Source: Bacillus infantis NRRL B-14911 (GTDB lineage Bacteria > Bacillota > Bacilli > Bacillales > Cytobacillaceae). Taken from it: a stretch of DNA of 64,000 bases. Both the position numbers and the translations under genes were made by a program. Each line of letters begins with the position of its first letter. Position 1 is the first letter of the stretch. The notes under the pieces are model-generated. The model saw only the letters and a list, made by a program, of their open reading frames with translations, had not been told where the DNA came from and searched no databases. The stretch is taken from assembly GCF_000473245.1 (NCBI RefSeq), contig NC_022524.1, positions 2,070,501-2,134,500 on the forward strand, in the 5' to 3' direction. Shown here piece after piece: positions 15,860 through 25,275 of the stretch.

Positions 15860-18800
15860 TTGGGTTCTCTTACCAAAGAGCATGAAAAGCAAATTTTCCA
15901 AAAAGAACTGTATAAACTGAAAAAGCAGGAATTCATTGGTCCGGACGATTACAGCCGGGTGCTTGAAGCCCATCTTTCCTACTATCAGTCACTGGAATTG
16001 GATGCAGTGGAATTGAAAACGGCTGAGCAGCCGAAAAAGGAAGAGAAGGTGATCACTGCACCTGCGCCTGTATCTGTACCTGAAAAGCCTTCTGCTGAAG
16101 AAAAAACACGGAGCCCCGAGGAAGTGCGGGAACGGAATATATCAATGACGCTGAATCTCGGTGTTGTGCTGCTCCTGGTTGGAGGGCTTTTTGTCGCAAC
16201 CAGCAATTGGGATGAAATGAGCGACTGGATGAAGAGCGGTTCCATCGCACTTGTTTCATTGCTGTTCTTCGGGATCTCCCTTGCAGCCGGGAAGCTTCTT
16301 GGAATACAAAAGACTGCTCTTGCCTTCAATGTGCTGGGGAGCTTGTTTCTGCCCATCTTTCTGCTGTCGGTAAGCTGGTTCGGTCTCATGGGCGAGTATT
16401 TATCTTTTTATGGTGAGGGAAGTTATTTTTATGGTGCTGCTGGAGCTTTGATCCTGGCTCCATTCTACGGTTTCCTTGCCCGGCAGATGGGTTCGAGGCT
16501 TTTCGTCTGGTTTTCTTTCTCTGCATTAACATCTGCTGCCGGCTTCCTGCTGCTTGCACTGGGGGCAAGGCAGGATACCTTTTATTTAGGCATGATGATT
16601 TATAATGCGGGACTGATTGCCCTGTTCCTGAAGGGGCGGAAAAAGAGTATTTCTCCCCTGTTCTTTAGGGAGCTGGCTTATATCGTCCAGGCAAGCCTGA
16701 TTTTGTCTACTGTTATGATGCTGGCTTTTTATCAGAATACTTTTAGTGTTGGCATCAATCTGCTTCTTGCAGCTGTTCTCTTTATGGCGAGTGTGTATGT
16801 TTCCGGCAGGAAGGAATATCATTATGCGTTCACACTGCTGATTGTTATGGGGATATACCAGCTGACGGAAAATTCCCTGCTGGAGCTTCTTAGCCCGGCA
16901 ATTTATGCTGCTGCCGGTGCAGGGTTTATGTTCCTGCCAAAACTGCTCAGGGAAGATGAAGGCTGGAAGAAGATATTCAACTGGACGAGTGCAGCTGTGT
17001 CTCTTTTTGTCTTCTTATTGATAAGTGCAGAGGCAGCGCTGGCAGGATTGAATGAACCGTCCATTAGCATGCTCCTCGCTTACCTGATTCTTTCCGGCCA
17101 GTTTTTGTTTTTGGCTGAAGGAAAAAATGGTTTTTTTGCTTATTTTAGCCCTGTTTTTCTATTCGCGGCATCATGGGAGCTCCTATTAGTGGCTGATACG
17201 CTTTTCTCATTCAAAGATTTTCTATTGCCTGTATTTCTGTCTGGCGCTGCTATCTATGTCATATTGGGCATTCTTAAAACACCTGTATGGCTTGGGGTAA
17301 TCAGCCAAAGTTCCCGGGATATCGGACTGGGTGTAATGGGCATCTGCATGCTGCTGTCCGCAAGCTTTGCCTACTGGGGCAGGCTAGGCGTTATGCTGAT
17401 GCTTCTCAGCGTCCTGTTCTGGATGTCCCGAACCGCTGAAAAAAGGCAGGAGTTCAACGAAGCTTTGTCATGGGCAGTTCCTTTGTTCTTTGCACTTGCC
17501 TTCTTCTCCTGGGGGGAATGGCTGCGGACCAGCTGGCCATTTTACAGAGAGACACTCGGATTTGCGATGAATGCAATCCTGGCTGCAGCCAGTTTGGCGA
17601 CAGGCATGCTGCTGAATAGGAAAATGGAGCCGGCAATGAGTAAATATATGTTTTTTATTTCACAGGCCTTTTATTCGGCAGCCGTTCTATCTGCGATCTT
17701 CCTCCCGCTGAATGAGTGGGCCAGAGCAGCGGTATTGGTTTGCGGAATAGGGATTTATTACAGACTTCATAAAGCAGTGAAAAATAGGCTGTCATCTTAT
17801 CTGATGCCGGCAATCGTGTTTGCAGCATATTTTGCTCTTTTAACTGCCGTCAGCAAGGCTGTGCTCTTGCCTGAAATAGTCCGATGGACAGAGATGGTCA
17901 TGCCGGGCATTGTCCTTGCCGGAATTTCGGCTTTCTTAAGGAATAAAGAACCAATGCTATTTCGTTCTTTTGCATGGTCAGCCCATATTTATCTTCCGTT
18001 TGCATTGGTTTTGACCTGGCTGCTACATAGTGAGCATGCTTTCATCAGTTTGGCTGCTGCAGGTGCGGTATATTGGATCAGTTCCCGGCAATCCTATCGT
18101 GAGTGGCAAACGAAAGCCTTTTTATATAGTGCTTGTTTATCGCTGTTTTTGTTTTTCTATTCGCTTGACCTTTTGATTTTTGAGGGAAGCAGCAGGCAGT
18201 ATGTTTTTCTGCTCTCAAGCTTTGTGACCTACGGGCTTTCACGCCTAATGTCAGAGGAAGATCAAAAGCGGCTGCCTTATTATCTTGTCCCATTCTCCTT
18301 AATCGGCCTTGCAACCTCGGTGCTGGTGTATCCTTTTGGACTGGCGGATTTCTCCTTATCTGTGATATATGGTGCTGCTATCTTATATTATCTCCACAGC
18401 AGAAGGTGGGAGCTCCTGAATGGTGTTCCGCTGGTCCTCATCTGGTTTGCATCTATGATGTATATTTCAGCATCTGGTATGGGATCTGTATTCTGGCTGC
18501 TGGTTATGGGCGGAATGGGGGCTGTGTTGATCTTTATCGGCCAATTTCTTTCCAAACAGCTTTATGAAAAAACGGAACGGAGTTTGAGGTTTGACAGCTA
18601 CACACCGGCCGGCCTGCTTTTCCTGGCAGGAATGTATCCGGCGGAAGGCGGAATTCTTACGGAAATGCTGCCAGGCATTCTCATTTCTTTGGCATTATGG
18701 TCTCAAGGCAGGCGGATGCCGAAGGAATGGGGCTGGATTCCTCCCGCTGCCGGTGCAGTGTTTTTGCTTCACCCATACTTTGCCCTTATAGAATATTTGC

Positions 18801-19273
18801 CGATCCCTCAAGTACTAATCAGGGAGGCATATGCGCTTCCTTTCATTGCAGTTAGTATACTGATAAGACTAATCCTCAAGGGGCGTTTCCCGGACTTCAT
18901 CAGCAAGCTTCAATGGGCAGTGCTTGCTGTGTCAGCCGTTCTTCTAGTGGAGGACGCTCTTGCAGGCTCGACCATTCAGGATGCCCTGGTCATTGGAATC
19001 TTATCGCTGCTGTCCATTTTTGGCGGGCTGATCTGGAAAATCAAATCATATTTCTTCACAGGCTTTGCCGTTCTTTTACTTAATGTATTGATGCAATCCA
19101 GGCCGTTTTGGGGCAATCTGCCATGGTGGGCGTACCTGCTGATCGCCGGAAGCCTTTTGATTGCAGCTGCAAGCTATTATGAATGGAATAAGCAGAAAGT
19201 GGCAAAAGGTGAGACTGGCGTACTGGAACGTTTCCGAAAAAGGATCATCCAGGGTCTGAAAAAATGGAAATAA
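15860..19273 (+). CDS. Very large polytopic membrane protein
   Basis: The 1137-residue product has a cytosolic N-terminal segment of about 95 residues (helix, then a Pro/Glu/Ala-rich linker around residues 55-85). It then shows an almost uninterrupted series of hydrophobic helices, roughly thirty by eye, to a short basic C-terminus. I see no transporter, enzyme or glycosyltransferase motif. The first membrane segment, LGVVLLLVGGLFVATSNWDEM, resembles the start of DUF2157-type proteins, but that is a weak resemblance. The start is TTG at 15860 with AGAAGGGGG upstream. It stands alone, behind the 32-bp palindrome. Confidence 0.8.
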   Translation: MGSLTKEHEKQIFQKELYKLKKQEFIGPDDYSRVLEAHLSYYQSLELDAVELKTAEQPKKEEKVITAPAPVSVPEKPSAEEKTRSPEEVRERNISMTLNLGVVLLLVGGLFVATSNWDEMSDWMKSGSIALVSLLFFGISLAAGKLLGIQKTALAFNVLGSLFLPIFLLSVSWFGLMGEYLSFYGEGSYFYGAAGALILAPFYGFLARQMGSRLFVWFSFSALTSAAGFLLLALGARQDTFYLGMMIYNAGLIALFLKGRKKSISPLFFRELAYIVQASLILSTVMMLAFYQNTFSVGINLLLAAVLFMASVYVSGRKEYHYAFTLLIVMGIYQLTENSLLELLSPAIYAAAGAGFMFLPKLLREDEGWKKIFNWTSAAVSLFVFLLISAEAALAGLNEPSISMLLAYLILSGQFLFLAEGKNGFFAYFSPVFLFAASWELLLVADTLFSFKDFLLPVFLSGAAIYVILGILKTPVWLGVISQSSRDIGLGVMGICMLLSASFAYWGRLGVMLMLLSVLFWMSRTAEKRQEFNEALSWAVPLFFALAFFSWGEWLRTSWPFYRETLGFAMNAILAAASLATGMLLNRKMEPAMSKYMFFISQAFYSAAVLSAIFLPLNEWARAAVLVCGIGIYYRLHKAVKNRLSSYLMPAIVFAAYFALLTAVSKAVLLPEIVRWTEMVMPGIVLAGISAFLRNKEPMLFRSFAWSAHIYLPFALVLTWLLHSEHAFISLAAAGAVYWISSRQSYREWQTKAFLYSACLSLFLFFYSLDLLIFEGSSRQYVFLLSSFVTYGLSRLMSEEDQKRLPYYLVPFSLIGLATSVLVYPFGLADFSLSVIYGAAILYYLHSRRWELLNGVPLVLIWFASMMYISASGMGSVFWLLVMGGMGAVLIFIGQFLSKQLYEKTERSLRFDSYTPAGLLFLAGMYPAEGGILTEMLPGILISLALWSQGRRMPKEWGWIPPAAGAVFLLHPYFALIEYLPIPQVLIREAYALPFIAVSILIRLILKGRFPDFISKLQWAVLAVSAVLLVEDALAGSTIQDALVIGILSLLSIFGGLIWKIKSYFFTGFAVLLLNVLMQSRPFWGNLPWWAYLLIAGSLLIAAASYYEWNKQKVAKGETGVLERFRKRIIQGLKKWK

Positions 19274-19277
19274 AGAA

Positions 19278-19305
19278 AGGGAGGGCCCAGGGCCTTTCCT
19301 TTTTG
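19278..19305 (+). terminator. Terminator of large membrane protein gene
   Basis: A G/C-rich inverted repeat (GAAAGG...CCTTTC flanking GGGCCC) is followed by CTTTTTG directly after the stop codon. Confidence 0.7.
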
Positions 19306-19391
19306 TTCATTTAACACTATTTAACACTCATGAGATTGCACCGTACATCCCAAAATATAGGTAGAACAAAACAGAAGGGAGAGATGGAATC

Positions 19392-20147
19392 TTGCTTACT
19401 AAAGACGAAATAGCAGCGTTCCGTTCCCAGCTATTGCATGAAAAAAAAGATCTCGAAGAAAGATTTCAGTCCAATGACAATTTCGACCTGACAAGGGACC
19501 ATCCCCATGAATCCGTCGGGGAGCTGTCCAGCTACGATAACCATCCTGGCGACGAAGGGACTGAGCTGTACGAACGTGAGAAAGACCTGGCGCTGAATGA
19601 GCACTATAAGCTTGAACTGAGCAATATACTAAAAGCGCTGCAGGCGATTGACCAGGGGACCTATGGCATTTGTGAAGTATGCCATAAAGAAATTCCAAAA
19701 GAACGCCTGGAAGCTCTGCCGAACACAACGTACTGCAAGGAGCACAGCCCTGACCAGGTTACTTCCCATGAAAGGCCGATCGAAGAAGGTGTGCTGATGC
19801 CTCCTTTCGGTAAATTCGATATGGACGAACAGGATGAAAATGTTTCATTCGATGCGGAGGACGCATGGCAGGAAGTCGAAAGCTGGGGGAACTCCGAAAC
19901 GCCTTCCGACTTTATTGTTCCGCATGACCATTATAACGATACCAATATAGAAGCAGAGGAAAATATCGGTTATGTTGAGGATTATGAAAACTTCATCGGT
20001 ACCGATATTGAAGGCAAGAACATCACAGTATACCCAAGTGCACAGCATGAAAGGTATGAAGAGGCCCTTGATGAAGAAGGCATCATGACAACCTTCGGCG
20101 ACCTTCCTGCCTATGAACATGATCCATATGTCGAAGGCGAAAGCTGA
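19392..20147 (+). CDS. yteA: YteA-family sporulation protein (DksA/TraR zinc finger)
   Basis: This 251-residue protein combines an N-terminal helical hairpin (residues 1-75) with a TraR/DksA-type zinc finger (about 95-117, CEVC...CKEH). The last ligand position is His instead of Cys. The C-terminal half is acidic and matches the YteA family, which is restricted to spore formers, where the mother cell expresses it. Its biochemical role is unproven; DksA relatives bind the secondary channel of RNA polymerase. The TTG start is fixed by AAGGGAGAG nine bases upstream. The gene is monocistronic. Confidence 0.85.
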   Translation: MLTKDEIAAFRSQLLHEKKDLEERFQSNDNFDLTRDHPHESVGELSSYDNHPGDEGTELYEREKDLALNEHYKLELSNILKALQAIDQGTYGICEVCHKEIPKERLEALPNTTYCKEHSPDQVTSHERPIEEGVLMPPFGKFDMDEQDENVSFDAEDAWQEVESWGNSETPSDFIVPHDHYNDTNIEAEENIGYVEDYENFIGTDIEGKNITVYPSAQHERYEEALDEEGIMTTFGDLPAYEHDPYVEGES

Positions 20148-20168
20148 CTCTTAGGAGTTGGCTTTTTT
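20142..20168 (+). terminator. Terminator of yteA
   Basis: AGCTGACTC pairs with GAGTTGGCT through two G-U pairs across a TTAG loop, followed by TTTTTT. Confidence 0.8.
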
Positions 20169-20324
20169 TATGTGAAGGGTGCAGGACAAGTAGTTTTCCG
20201 TTTTCTTTGTGGCTCAACAGATACACCGTATCTGCCGAAAACAGGGGTTAATGATTTGGCATGGATTTTTTTCAAGGATATAATAAAAGAAACATAAAGG
20301 GATGAAAGATAATTTTTAGCCAAA

Positions 20325-20925
20325 AGGGAACTGGAACATTCTGAACAAGGAAAAAGCCGTACAGAGGGTCTTAGAGGAGCAGACTAGAACCCCCTAAGCA
20401 GGAAAAAGAGGTATAGAGGGTCTTAACGGAGCGGAATAGGACCCTCTAAACCGAAAAAATCAAATCAGAGGGCTTTAAAAGAGCGAAATGGAACCCTCTA
20501 AACTGAAAAAATCAAATCAGAGGGCCTCAAACGAGCGGAATGGAACCCTCTAAACTGAAATAATCAAATCAGAGGGCCTCAAACGAGCGAAATGGAACCC
20601 TCTAAACTGAAATAATCAAATCAGAGGGTCTCAAACGAGCGAAATGGAACCTTCTAAACTGAAATAATCAAATCAGAGGGCCTCAAAAGAGCGAAATGGA
20701 ACCCTCTAAACTGAAATAATCAAATCAGAGGGTCTCAAACGAGCGAAATGGGACCTTTTAAACCGAAAAAATCAAATCAGAGGGCCTCAAACGAGCGGAA
20801 TGGAACCCTCTAAACTAAAAAAAGCTAACCACAAGGTCTCAAAAGAGCGGAATGGAACCCTCTAAAAGAAATAATTAAATCAGAGGTCCTCCAACGGTCA
20901 AACTCACCCCCTTCTGCTAAAAAAT
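20325..20925. repeat. Second tandem array of 52-bp hairpin-forming repeats (10 units)
   Basis: The element (A)CCCTCTA recurs with an exact 52-bp period at 20390, 20442, 20494, 20546, 20598, 20650, 20702, 20754, 20806 and 20858. Degenerate edges lie on both sides. Each good unit holds the inverted pair CCCTCT...AGAGGG followed by CTC-AAAC-GAG. Architecture, spacing and shared blocks (CTCTAA, ATCAGAG, GCCTCAAA) show it is a diverged relative of the array at 654-1300. The stem has changed on both arms at once (CACTCT/AGAGTG there). It fills most of the gene-free interval 20148-21089, and I see no gene there. Confidence 0.92.
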
Positions 20926-21089
20926 ACAAAAAGCTTCCATCCAAACAGGCTGCTTTTTATTGAAACCATATAATCCTGATAACATACATACAAAAATGAT
21001 TACATTACTTTTAAAAAAATGGAAGGTGCTTACAGACCAGTGCTGCGATGTTTTAAAAGAAGTATACAAAGCTGGGAGAATACAACTAT

Positions 21090-21518
21090 ATGAGCAAATT
21101 AAGCGGTATCGATTTTTCGCATTTTGAAAAGCAATCCATTGTCAATGTTATTATTGGCTCAAATTCTCTGCTTGAACTGGAGCTGACAGCAGGCGGCCTT
21201 GTCGCTGAGTGTCCATGGAGGCTCCAGCGCGAAAATAAAATCATGGCTGGAAGCAGTGATTCCCGTGAGGTTCCTGCCAATGTTCAGCTGAAAGAGTCTC
21301 TCATCGGCTGTCAGGTAATTGAAGTGATTTTTATGGAGGAAGTTAAAATGCTGCGCATCGCTTTTTCCGGCTCAATAGTTCTTGACTTATTTCATGACAG
21401 CTGCCATTTTGAGGGATGGGAATTATACAGTGAGGATGGGTTTACCTTTATTTCACTGCCTGAAGGGGACTTTTCTCTGCAGGAATTATGTACAACCCAA
21501 GGCCAATGCGGGGAATAG
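21090..21518 (+). CDS. Uncharacterised 142-residue protein
   Basis: I do not recognise this gene with confidence. It looks like a single all-beta domain: alternating hydrophobic strands (VNVIIGSNSLLELEL, VIEVIFMEE, MLRIAFSGSIVLDLF) end with FEGWELYSEDGFTFISLPEGDFS. The E-x-W followed by a short acidic turn is reminiscent of DUF6188-like proteins of unknown function. There is no signal peptide. It is a single-gene unit between the second 52-bp array and a strong terminator. Confidence 0.7.
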   Translation: MSKLSGIDFSHFEKQSIVNVIIGSNSLLELELTAGGLVAECPWRLQRENKIMAGSSDSREVPANVQLKESLIGCQVIEVIFMEEVKMLRIAFSGSIVLDLFHDSCHFEGWELYSEDGFTFISLPEGDFSLQELCTTQGQCGE

Positions 21519-21533
21519 TGAGTTCAATCATAT

Positions 21534-21570
21534 AGCCGGCAGGAGATCAAATTCTCCTGCCGGCTTTTAT
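21534..21570 (+). terminator. Strong terminator
   Basis: A perfect 13-bp stem (21534-21546 with 21553-21565, core GCCGGCAGGAG) is followed by TTTATATT. It isolates the upstream gene from the phenylacetate operon. Confidence 0.92.
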
Positions 21571-21671
21571 ATTCTATAAGGAAGCTTCGAATGAGTGACT
21601 GAAGACTGAGAAAAAAAGAATCCTCCATCTGGCATAATATTTAACGAGGATTGAATTTTCTGAAAAATAAT

Positions 21672-21700
21672 TTGACAACGGTTTTTGTTCAGGTTATCTT
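21672..21700 (+). promoter_or_regulatory. Sigma-A promoter of the phenylacetate operon
   Basis: TTGACA (21672-21677) and TATCTT (21695-21700) have a 17-bp spacer. The following ~70 bp leader (GGTATAACAGATATTAAACG and on) is AT-rich and is the natural place for PaaX binding, but I cannot define an operator by eye. Confidence 0.75.
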
Positions 21701-21772
21701 AATGGTATAACAGATATTAAACGAGACGATTTTTTTACGTTATATGACGGAATGGGAATAGGAGGGTGCCCT

Positions 21773-23107
21773 TTGATTCTTCATAGCATTGAAAAATCGG
21801 GCAGAGATGTGATTGAAGCCGTTCAATTGGAAGGGCTTAAGAGTACAGCAGCAAGAGTTTTTCACGAAGTGCCATTTTACAGGCAAAGATTTTCTGAAGC
21901 TAACCTGGTGCCCCAGGATATTCAGACGCTAGAAGATCTAAAAAAACTGCCATTTACAGAGAAAGCAGATTTAAGGAGCCAGTACCCGTTCGGCCTTTTT
22001 GCTGCTCCGATGGATAAAGTGGTCCGTCTGCATGCTTCTTCTGGCACGAGCGGAAAGCCGACGGTTGTCGGCTATACAAAGAAGGATATTGAGATTTGGA
22101 CAGAGCTGGTCGCCCGTGCTATTGCGCTGGGTGGCGGAAGACCTGGCGAACGCCTGCATAATGCATATGGATACGGCCTTTTTACAGGGGGCCTTGGATT
22201 GCATTATGGCAGCGAACATCTCGGAATGGCCACTGTACCTGTCTCAGGCGGCAACACGGAACGGCAGATCATGCTCATTCAGGATTTTAAACCTTCCGTT
22301 ATATGCGGGACTCCTTCTTATATATTAAGTCTTGCTGAAAAGATGGAGGAAATGGGTATTGATCCTGCAAGTACTTCGCTGAAATACGGCATATTCGGAG
22401 CAGAGGCCTGGTCGGAAGAAATGCGTGAAGTTCTGGAGATGAAGCTCGCCATTAAAGCCTGCGACATTTACGGCTTAAGCGAGGTTATGGGTCCTGGCAT
22501 CAGCATGGAATGCCATGAGGCACAGGATGGGCTGCATATCGCTGAGGATCATTTCATTGCGGAGGTGATCGATCCGGAAACTTTGGAAGCGCTTCCTTTT
22601 GGGAGTGAAGGGGAGCTGGTCTTCACAAGCATTTCAAAAGAAGCCTTTCCCGTTATCCGTTATCGGACCGGTGACATTGCCAGCCTGTCAAAGGAAACGT
22701 GCAAGTGCGGAAGGACCACTGCCAGGATGTCGAGAATAAGGGGCAGGATCGACGATATGCTGAACATTAATGGCGTGAATGTTTTTCCTTCCCAGATAGA
22801 AAGCTGTCTGGTTGGCCAGGAAGATATCTCCCCCCACTATCAGATTGCACTTCATTCCGGCAAGGCTCTTAAATCACTTGTCCTGCATCTTGAATTGGAG
22901 GAAAGGTCCTATTCAAAGATGGGCGGCGATTTACAGTCCGATTATGCGGAAGCTATCCGAATGAGGCTTAAAAACCATTTACAATCTCAATGCTATATTT
23001 CCATTTCCGTTGATCTTCATCCGCCGAAAAGCATTCCCCGGTCCGAGGGGAAAGCTGTGAGAATAATTAATAACAAAAATGCCCCTGAAGCTATAAGCGG
23101 GATTTAA
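21773..23107 (+). CDS. paaK: Phenylacetate-CoA ligase
   Basis: PaaK uses ATP to join phenylacetate to coenzyme A, the entry step of the aerobic phenylacetyl-CoA pathway. The ~444-residue protein has the ANL adenylation core: the P-loop-like SSGTSGKPTVVGYT (about residues 85-98), YGLSEVMGPG and RYRTGDI. A C-terminal lid domain contains RIRGRIDDMLNINGVNVFPSQIE. An in-frame ATG lies at 21752, but the AGGAGGG site falls after it and six bases before a TTG at 21773. I take TTG as the start. It is first in the operon, directly behind the sigma-A promoter. Confidence 0.93.
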   Translation: MILHSIEKSGRDVIEAVQLEGLKSTAARVFHEVPFYRQRFSEANLVPQDIQTLEDLKKLPFTEKADLRSQYPFGLFAAPMDKVVRLHASSGTSGKPTVVGYTKKDIEIWTELVARAIALGGGRPGERLHNAYGYGLFTGGLGLHYGSEHLGMATVPVSGGNTERQIMLIQDFKPSVICGTPSYILSLAEKMEEMGIDPASTSLKYGIFGAEAWSEEMREVLEMKLAIKACDIYGLSEVMGPGISMECHEAQDGLHIAEDHFIAEVIDPETLEALPFGSEGELVFTSISKEAFPVIRYRTGDIASLSKETCKCGRTTARMSRIRGRIDDMLNINGVNVFPSQIESCLVGQEDISPHYQIALHSGKALKSLVLHLELEERSYSKMGGDLQSDYAEAIRMRLKNHLQSQCYISISVDLHPPKSIPRSEGKAVRIINNKNAPEAISGI

Positions 23108-23125
23108 TAGAAGGAGGCTGACAAT

Positions 23126-24082
23126 ATGGCAGGACAGCTGTATTCTTCTTTAACCGAAGAGGAGAAGCTGGGAAACTTCATGCACAGGATTTCTAATGGG
23201 GAAAAAATAGAAGCGGATGACTGGATGCCCGATGATTACAGGCTCACACTCATCAAGCTGATCAGCATGCACGGAATAAGCGAAATCATGGGTGCCCTGC
23301 CTGAAAAGGAATGGGTCCCTAAAGCGCCGACTCTAAAAAGGAAGCTTGGCATCATGGCCAAGGTCCAGGATGAAATGGGCCACGGACAGCTTTTGCTTCG
23401 GGTTGCAGAGGATCTGATGCTGCCGCTTAGCAAAAGCAGGGAACATATAATGGAAGATCTTTTTACAGGGAAGCTCAAATTCCACAATGTCTTTCATATG
23501 GAGGCTCCTACATGGGGGGACGCCGGGCTTATAGGCTGGCTGGTCGACGGTGCAGCGATCATCACCCAAACGAATATGCTTGGTTCATCTTATGGACCTT
23601 ATGCAAGAGCATTAAAACGAATCTGCGCTGAAGAGGTTTTCCATGCCCAGCATGGTGAGGCGATCATCATGGCATTGGCCGAGGGGACAGAAAAGCAGAG
23701 AGAAATGGTTCAGGATGCTGTCAATCGCTGGTGGGAAGCATTATTGATGTTTTTCGGCCCGGCAGATGCCCGGGCGACCGGTACGTCCAAGCAGGATATT
23801 ACGATTAAGTATAAGATCAGGACGAAAACAAATGAAGAGCTGCGGCAGGATTTCTTTTCGAAGTATGTGCCAAGGATCCTTTCACTCGGACTGACCATAC
23901 CGGATCCGACCCTGGGATACAGTGAAGAAACAGGATGGACATATAAACAGCCTGACTGGAGCCGCTTTAAAGAAATTATCAGCAACAGCGGCCCGAAATC
24001 GGCTGAAAGGCTGAGTCTGCGCCGGGATGCCTATCAGTCCTCCCAATGGGTCCGGGATGCACTGAGTGTGCAGGCTAATTAA
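23126..24082 (+). CDS. paaA: Phenylacetyl-CoA epoxidase subunit A (catalytic)
   Basis: PaaA is the diiron subunit of the multicomponent monooxygenase that converts phenylacetyl-CoA to the ring-1,2-epoxide. The 318-residue ferritin-like helical protein shows both E-x-x-H iron-binding motifs, DEMGHGQLL (about residues 85-93) and EEVFHAQHGE (about 170-179). It also has the helix-helix DMMP-type core expected of the family. Length matches other PaaA proteins. AAGGAGG precedes the ATG, and paaB follows after 15 bp. It should act as a complex with PaaC, with PaaB as a bridging subunit. Confidence 0.95.
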   Translation: MAGQLYSSLTEEEKLGNFMHRISNGEKIEADDWMPDDYRLTLIKLISMHGISEIMGALPEKEWVPKAPTLKRKLGIMAKVQDEMGHGQLLLRVAEDLMLPLSKSREHIMEDLFTGKLKFHNVFHMEAPTWGDAGLIGWLVDGAAIITQTNMLGSSYGPYARALKRICAEEVFHAQHGEAIIMALAEGTEKQREMVQDAVNRWWEALLMFFGPADARATGTSKQDITIKYKIRTKTNEELRQDFFSKYVPRILSLGLTIPDPTLGYSEETGWTYKQPDWSRFKEIISNSGPKSAERLSLRRDAYQSSQWVRDALSVQAN

Positions 24083-24097
24083 GAAAGGAGGGAGCAT

Positions 24098-24463
24098 GTG
24101 CCTGCTTCTGAATTTTTCAGTGAATACGAAGTGTTCAGCAAAAAAACGGATACGTCACCAATGCAGCATCAATTTTCGCTGATGGCGCCAAATGAAGAGC
24201 TTGCCCTTGTTTTTGCACAGGAAAATTTCATGAGAAGAGAGCCGGTTGCTGACATCTGGGTCGTCAAGCGTTCACAGATACGCAAGATGGATCCGGAGGA
24301 AAGGCTCACCCTTCAGCGGCTCGATAACAAGGATTACAGGACTGCAAAAGGATACGGATATTTAAAGAAGAAATGGCGCCAGTACGAACAGAATATGCTG
24401 GATGAAAAAGAAATTCTTTCTTGGGGAGGGAATGGGAACATTGACAGGCGAACTGAAGGCTGA
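24098..24463 (+). CDS. paaB: Phenylacetyl-CoA epoxidase subunit B
   Basis: PaaB is the small ferredoxin-like-fold subunit that bridges PaaAC heterodimers in the epoxidase. It has no cofactor. The 121-residue protein starts with FSEYEVFSKK and has the typical block HQFSLMAPNEELALVFAQENFMRRE. VADIWVVKRSQI follows, all characteristic of the family. The start is GTG, with AAAGGAGGG seven bases upstream. Its 3' end overlaps paaC by about 30 bp, suggesting coupled translation so the two are made in fixed ratio. Confidence 0.93.
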   Translation: MPASEFFSEYEVFSKKTDTSPMQHQFSLMAPNEELALVFAQENFMRREPVADIWVVKRSQIRKMDPEERLTLQRLDNKDYRTAKGYGYLKKKWRQYEQNMLDEKEILSWGGNGNIDRRTEG

Positions 24464-25259
24464 GCAGCCTGGAAATAAAGCTTCCAGGGCTGCCATTGAA
24501 CTATTATACCAGCTCGCGGATGATGATTTCATCCTTTCATACCGCGGTTCAGAGTGGCTCGGCCTTGCTCCGCACATCGAAGAGGATGTTGCTTTTTCCT
24601 CTATCAGCCAGGACACCATGGGGCATGCCAGTATGTACTATCAGATTCTGGAGGAAATGGGGGAAGGAAGCTCAGATGATCTCGCCCATTTAAGGAAGGC
24701 TGAAGAAAGAAGGAACAGCATTCTCGCAGAAAGAGCGAATGGGCCGGGCCATTATCTGCAGAATCCCCAGTATGATTGGGCTTTTGCTGTTGTCCGTAAC
24801 TTTTTCTATATATACGCAAAGAAAGTGAAAATGGAATCGCTGAAAACTTCCTCCTTTCTTCCGCTCCGGACAGCTGCCGTGAAAATAAGCATGGAGCTTC
24901 ACTACCATCTTCTTCATTGGAAAACCTGGTTCCTGCAGCTGATGCAGGCCGGCGGGGAGGCGAGGAGGCGCATGGAGGAAGCGGCATCCGGCACTTATAC
25001 CATGATGGGGGACCTCCTGAACCTGGGCCCGTTCGCAGAAGAAATGCAGGCCGAGGGTCTGATCGCCGGGGAAGAGCAGCTGTTAATAAGCCTGGAAGCA
25101 AATCTGTCCTCCGTATTTGAAGCAGCCGGCTCTCTTTTCCCCCGCCAATTCGGGCTTGATTTGGGGAATGGAAGAGAAGGCCAGCATACAAAAGACTTAA
25201 CAGAAGCTCTGGATACACTTTCTGAAGTGTACAGAAGCGACCCGGCAGCCTGCTGGTGA
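24432..25259 (+). CDS. paaC: Phenylacetyl-CoA epoxidase subunit C (structural)
   Basis: PaaC is the non-catalytic ferritin-like partner of PaaA. This ~275-residue helical protein retains the fold (LYQLADDDFILSYRGSEWLG, SQDTMGHASMYY, MELHYHLLHW) but has only a partial set of iron ligands, as expected for this subunit. The start is uncertain: ATG 24432 lies only one base after GGGGAGGG, while TTG 24441 has a more usual spacing. A longer in-frame start at 24402 has no ribosome site. It overlaps the end of paaB, and paaD follows 16 bp downstream. Confidence 0.92.
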   Translation: MGTLTGELKAEQPGNKASRAAIELLYQLADDDFILSYRGSEWLGLAPHIEEDVAFSSISQDTMGHASMYYQILEEMGEGSSDDLAHLRKAEERRNSILAERANGPGHYLQNPQYDWAFAVVRNFFYIYAKKVKMESLKTSSFLPLRTAAVKISMELHYHLLHWKTWFLQLMQAGGEARRRMEEAASGTYTMMGDLLNLGPFAEEMQAEGLIAGEEQLLISLEANLSSVFEAAGSLFPRQFGLDLGNGREGQHTKDLTEALDTLSEVYRSDPAACW

Positions 25260-25275
25260 AAAAGGAAGTGCAGAT

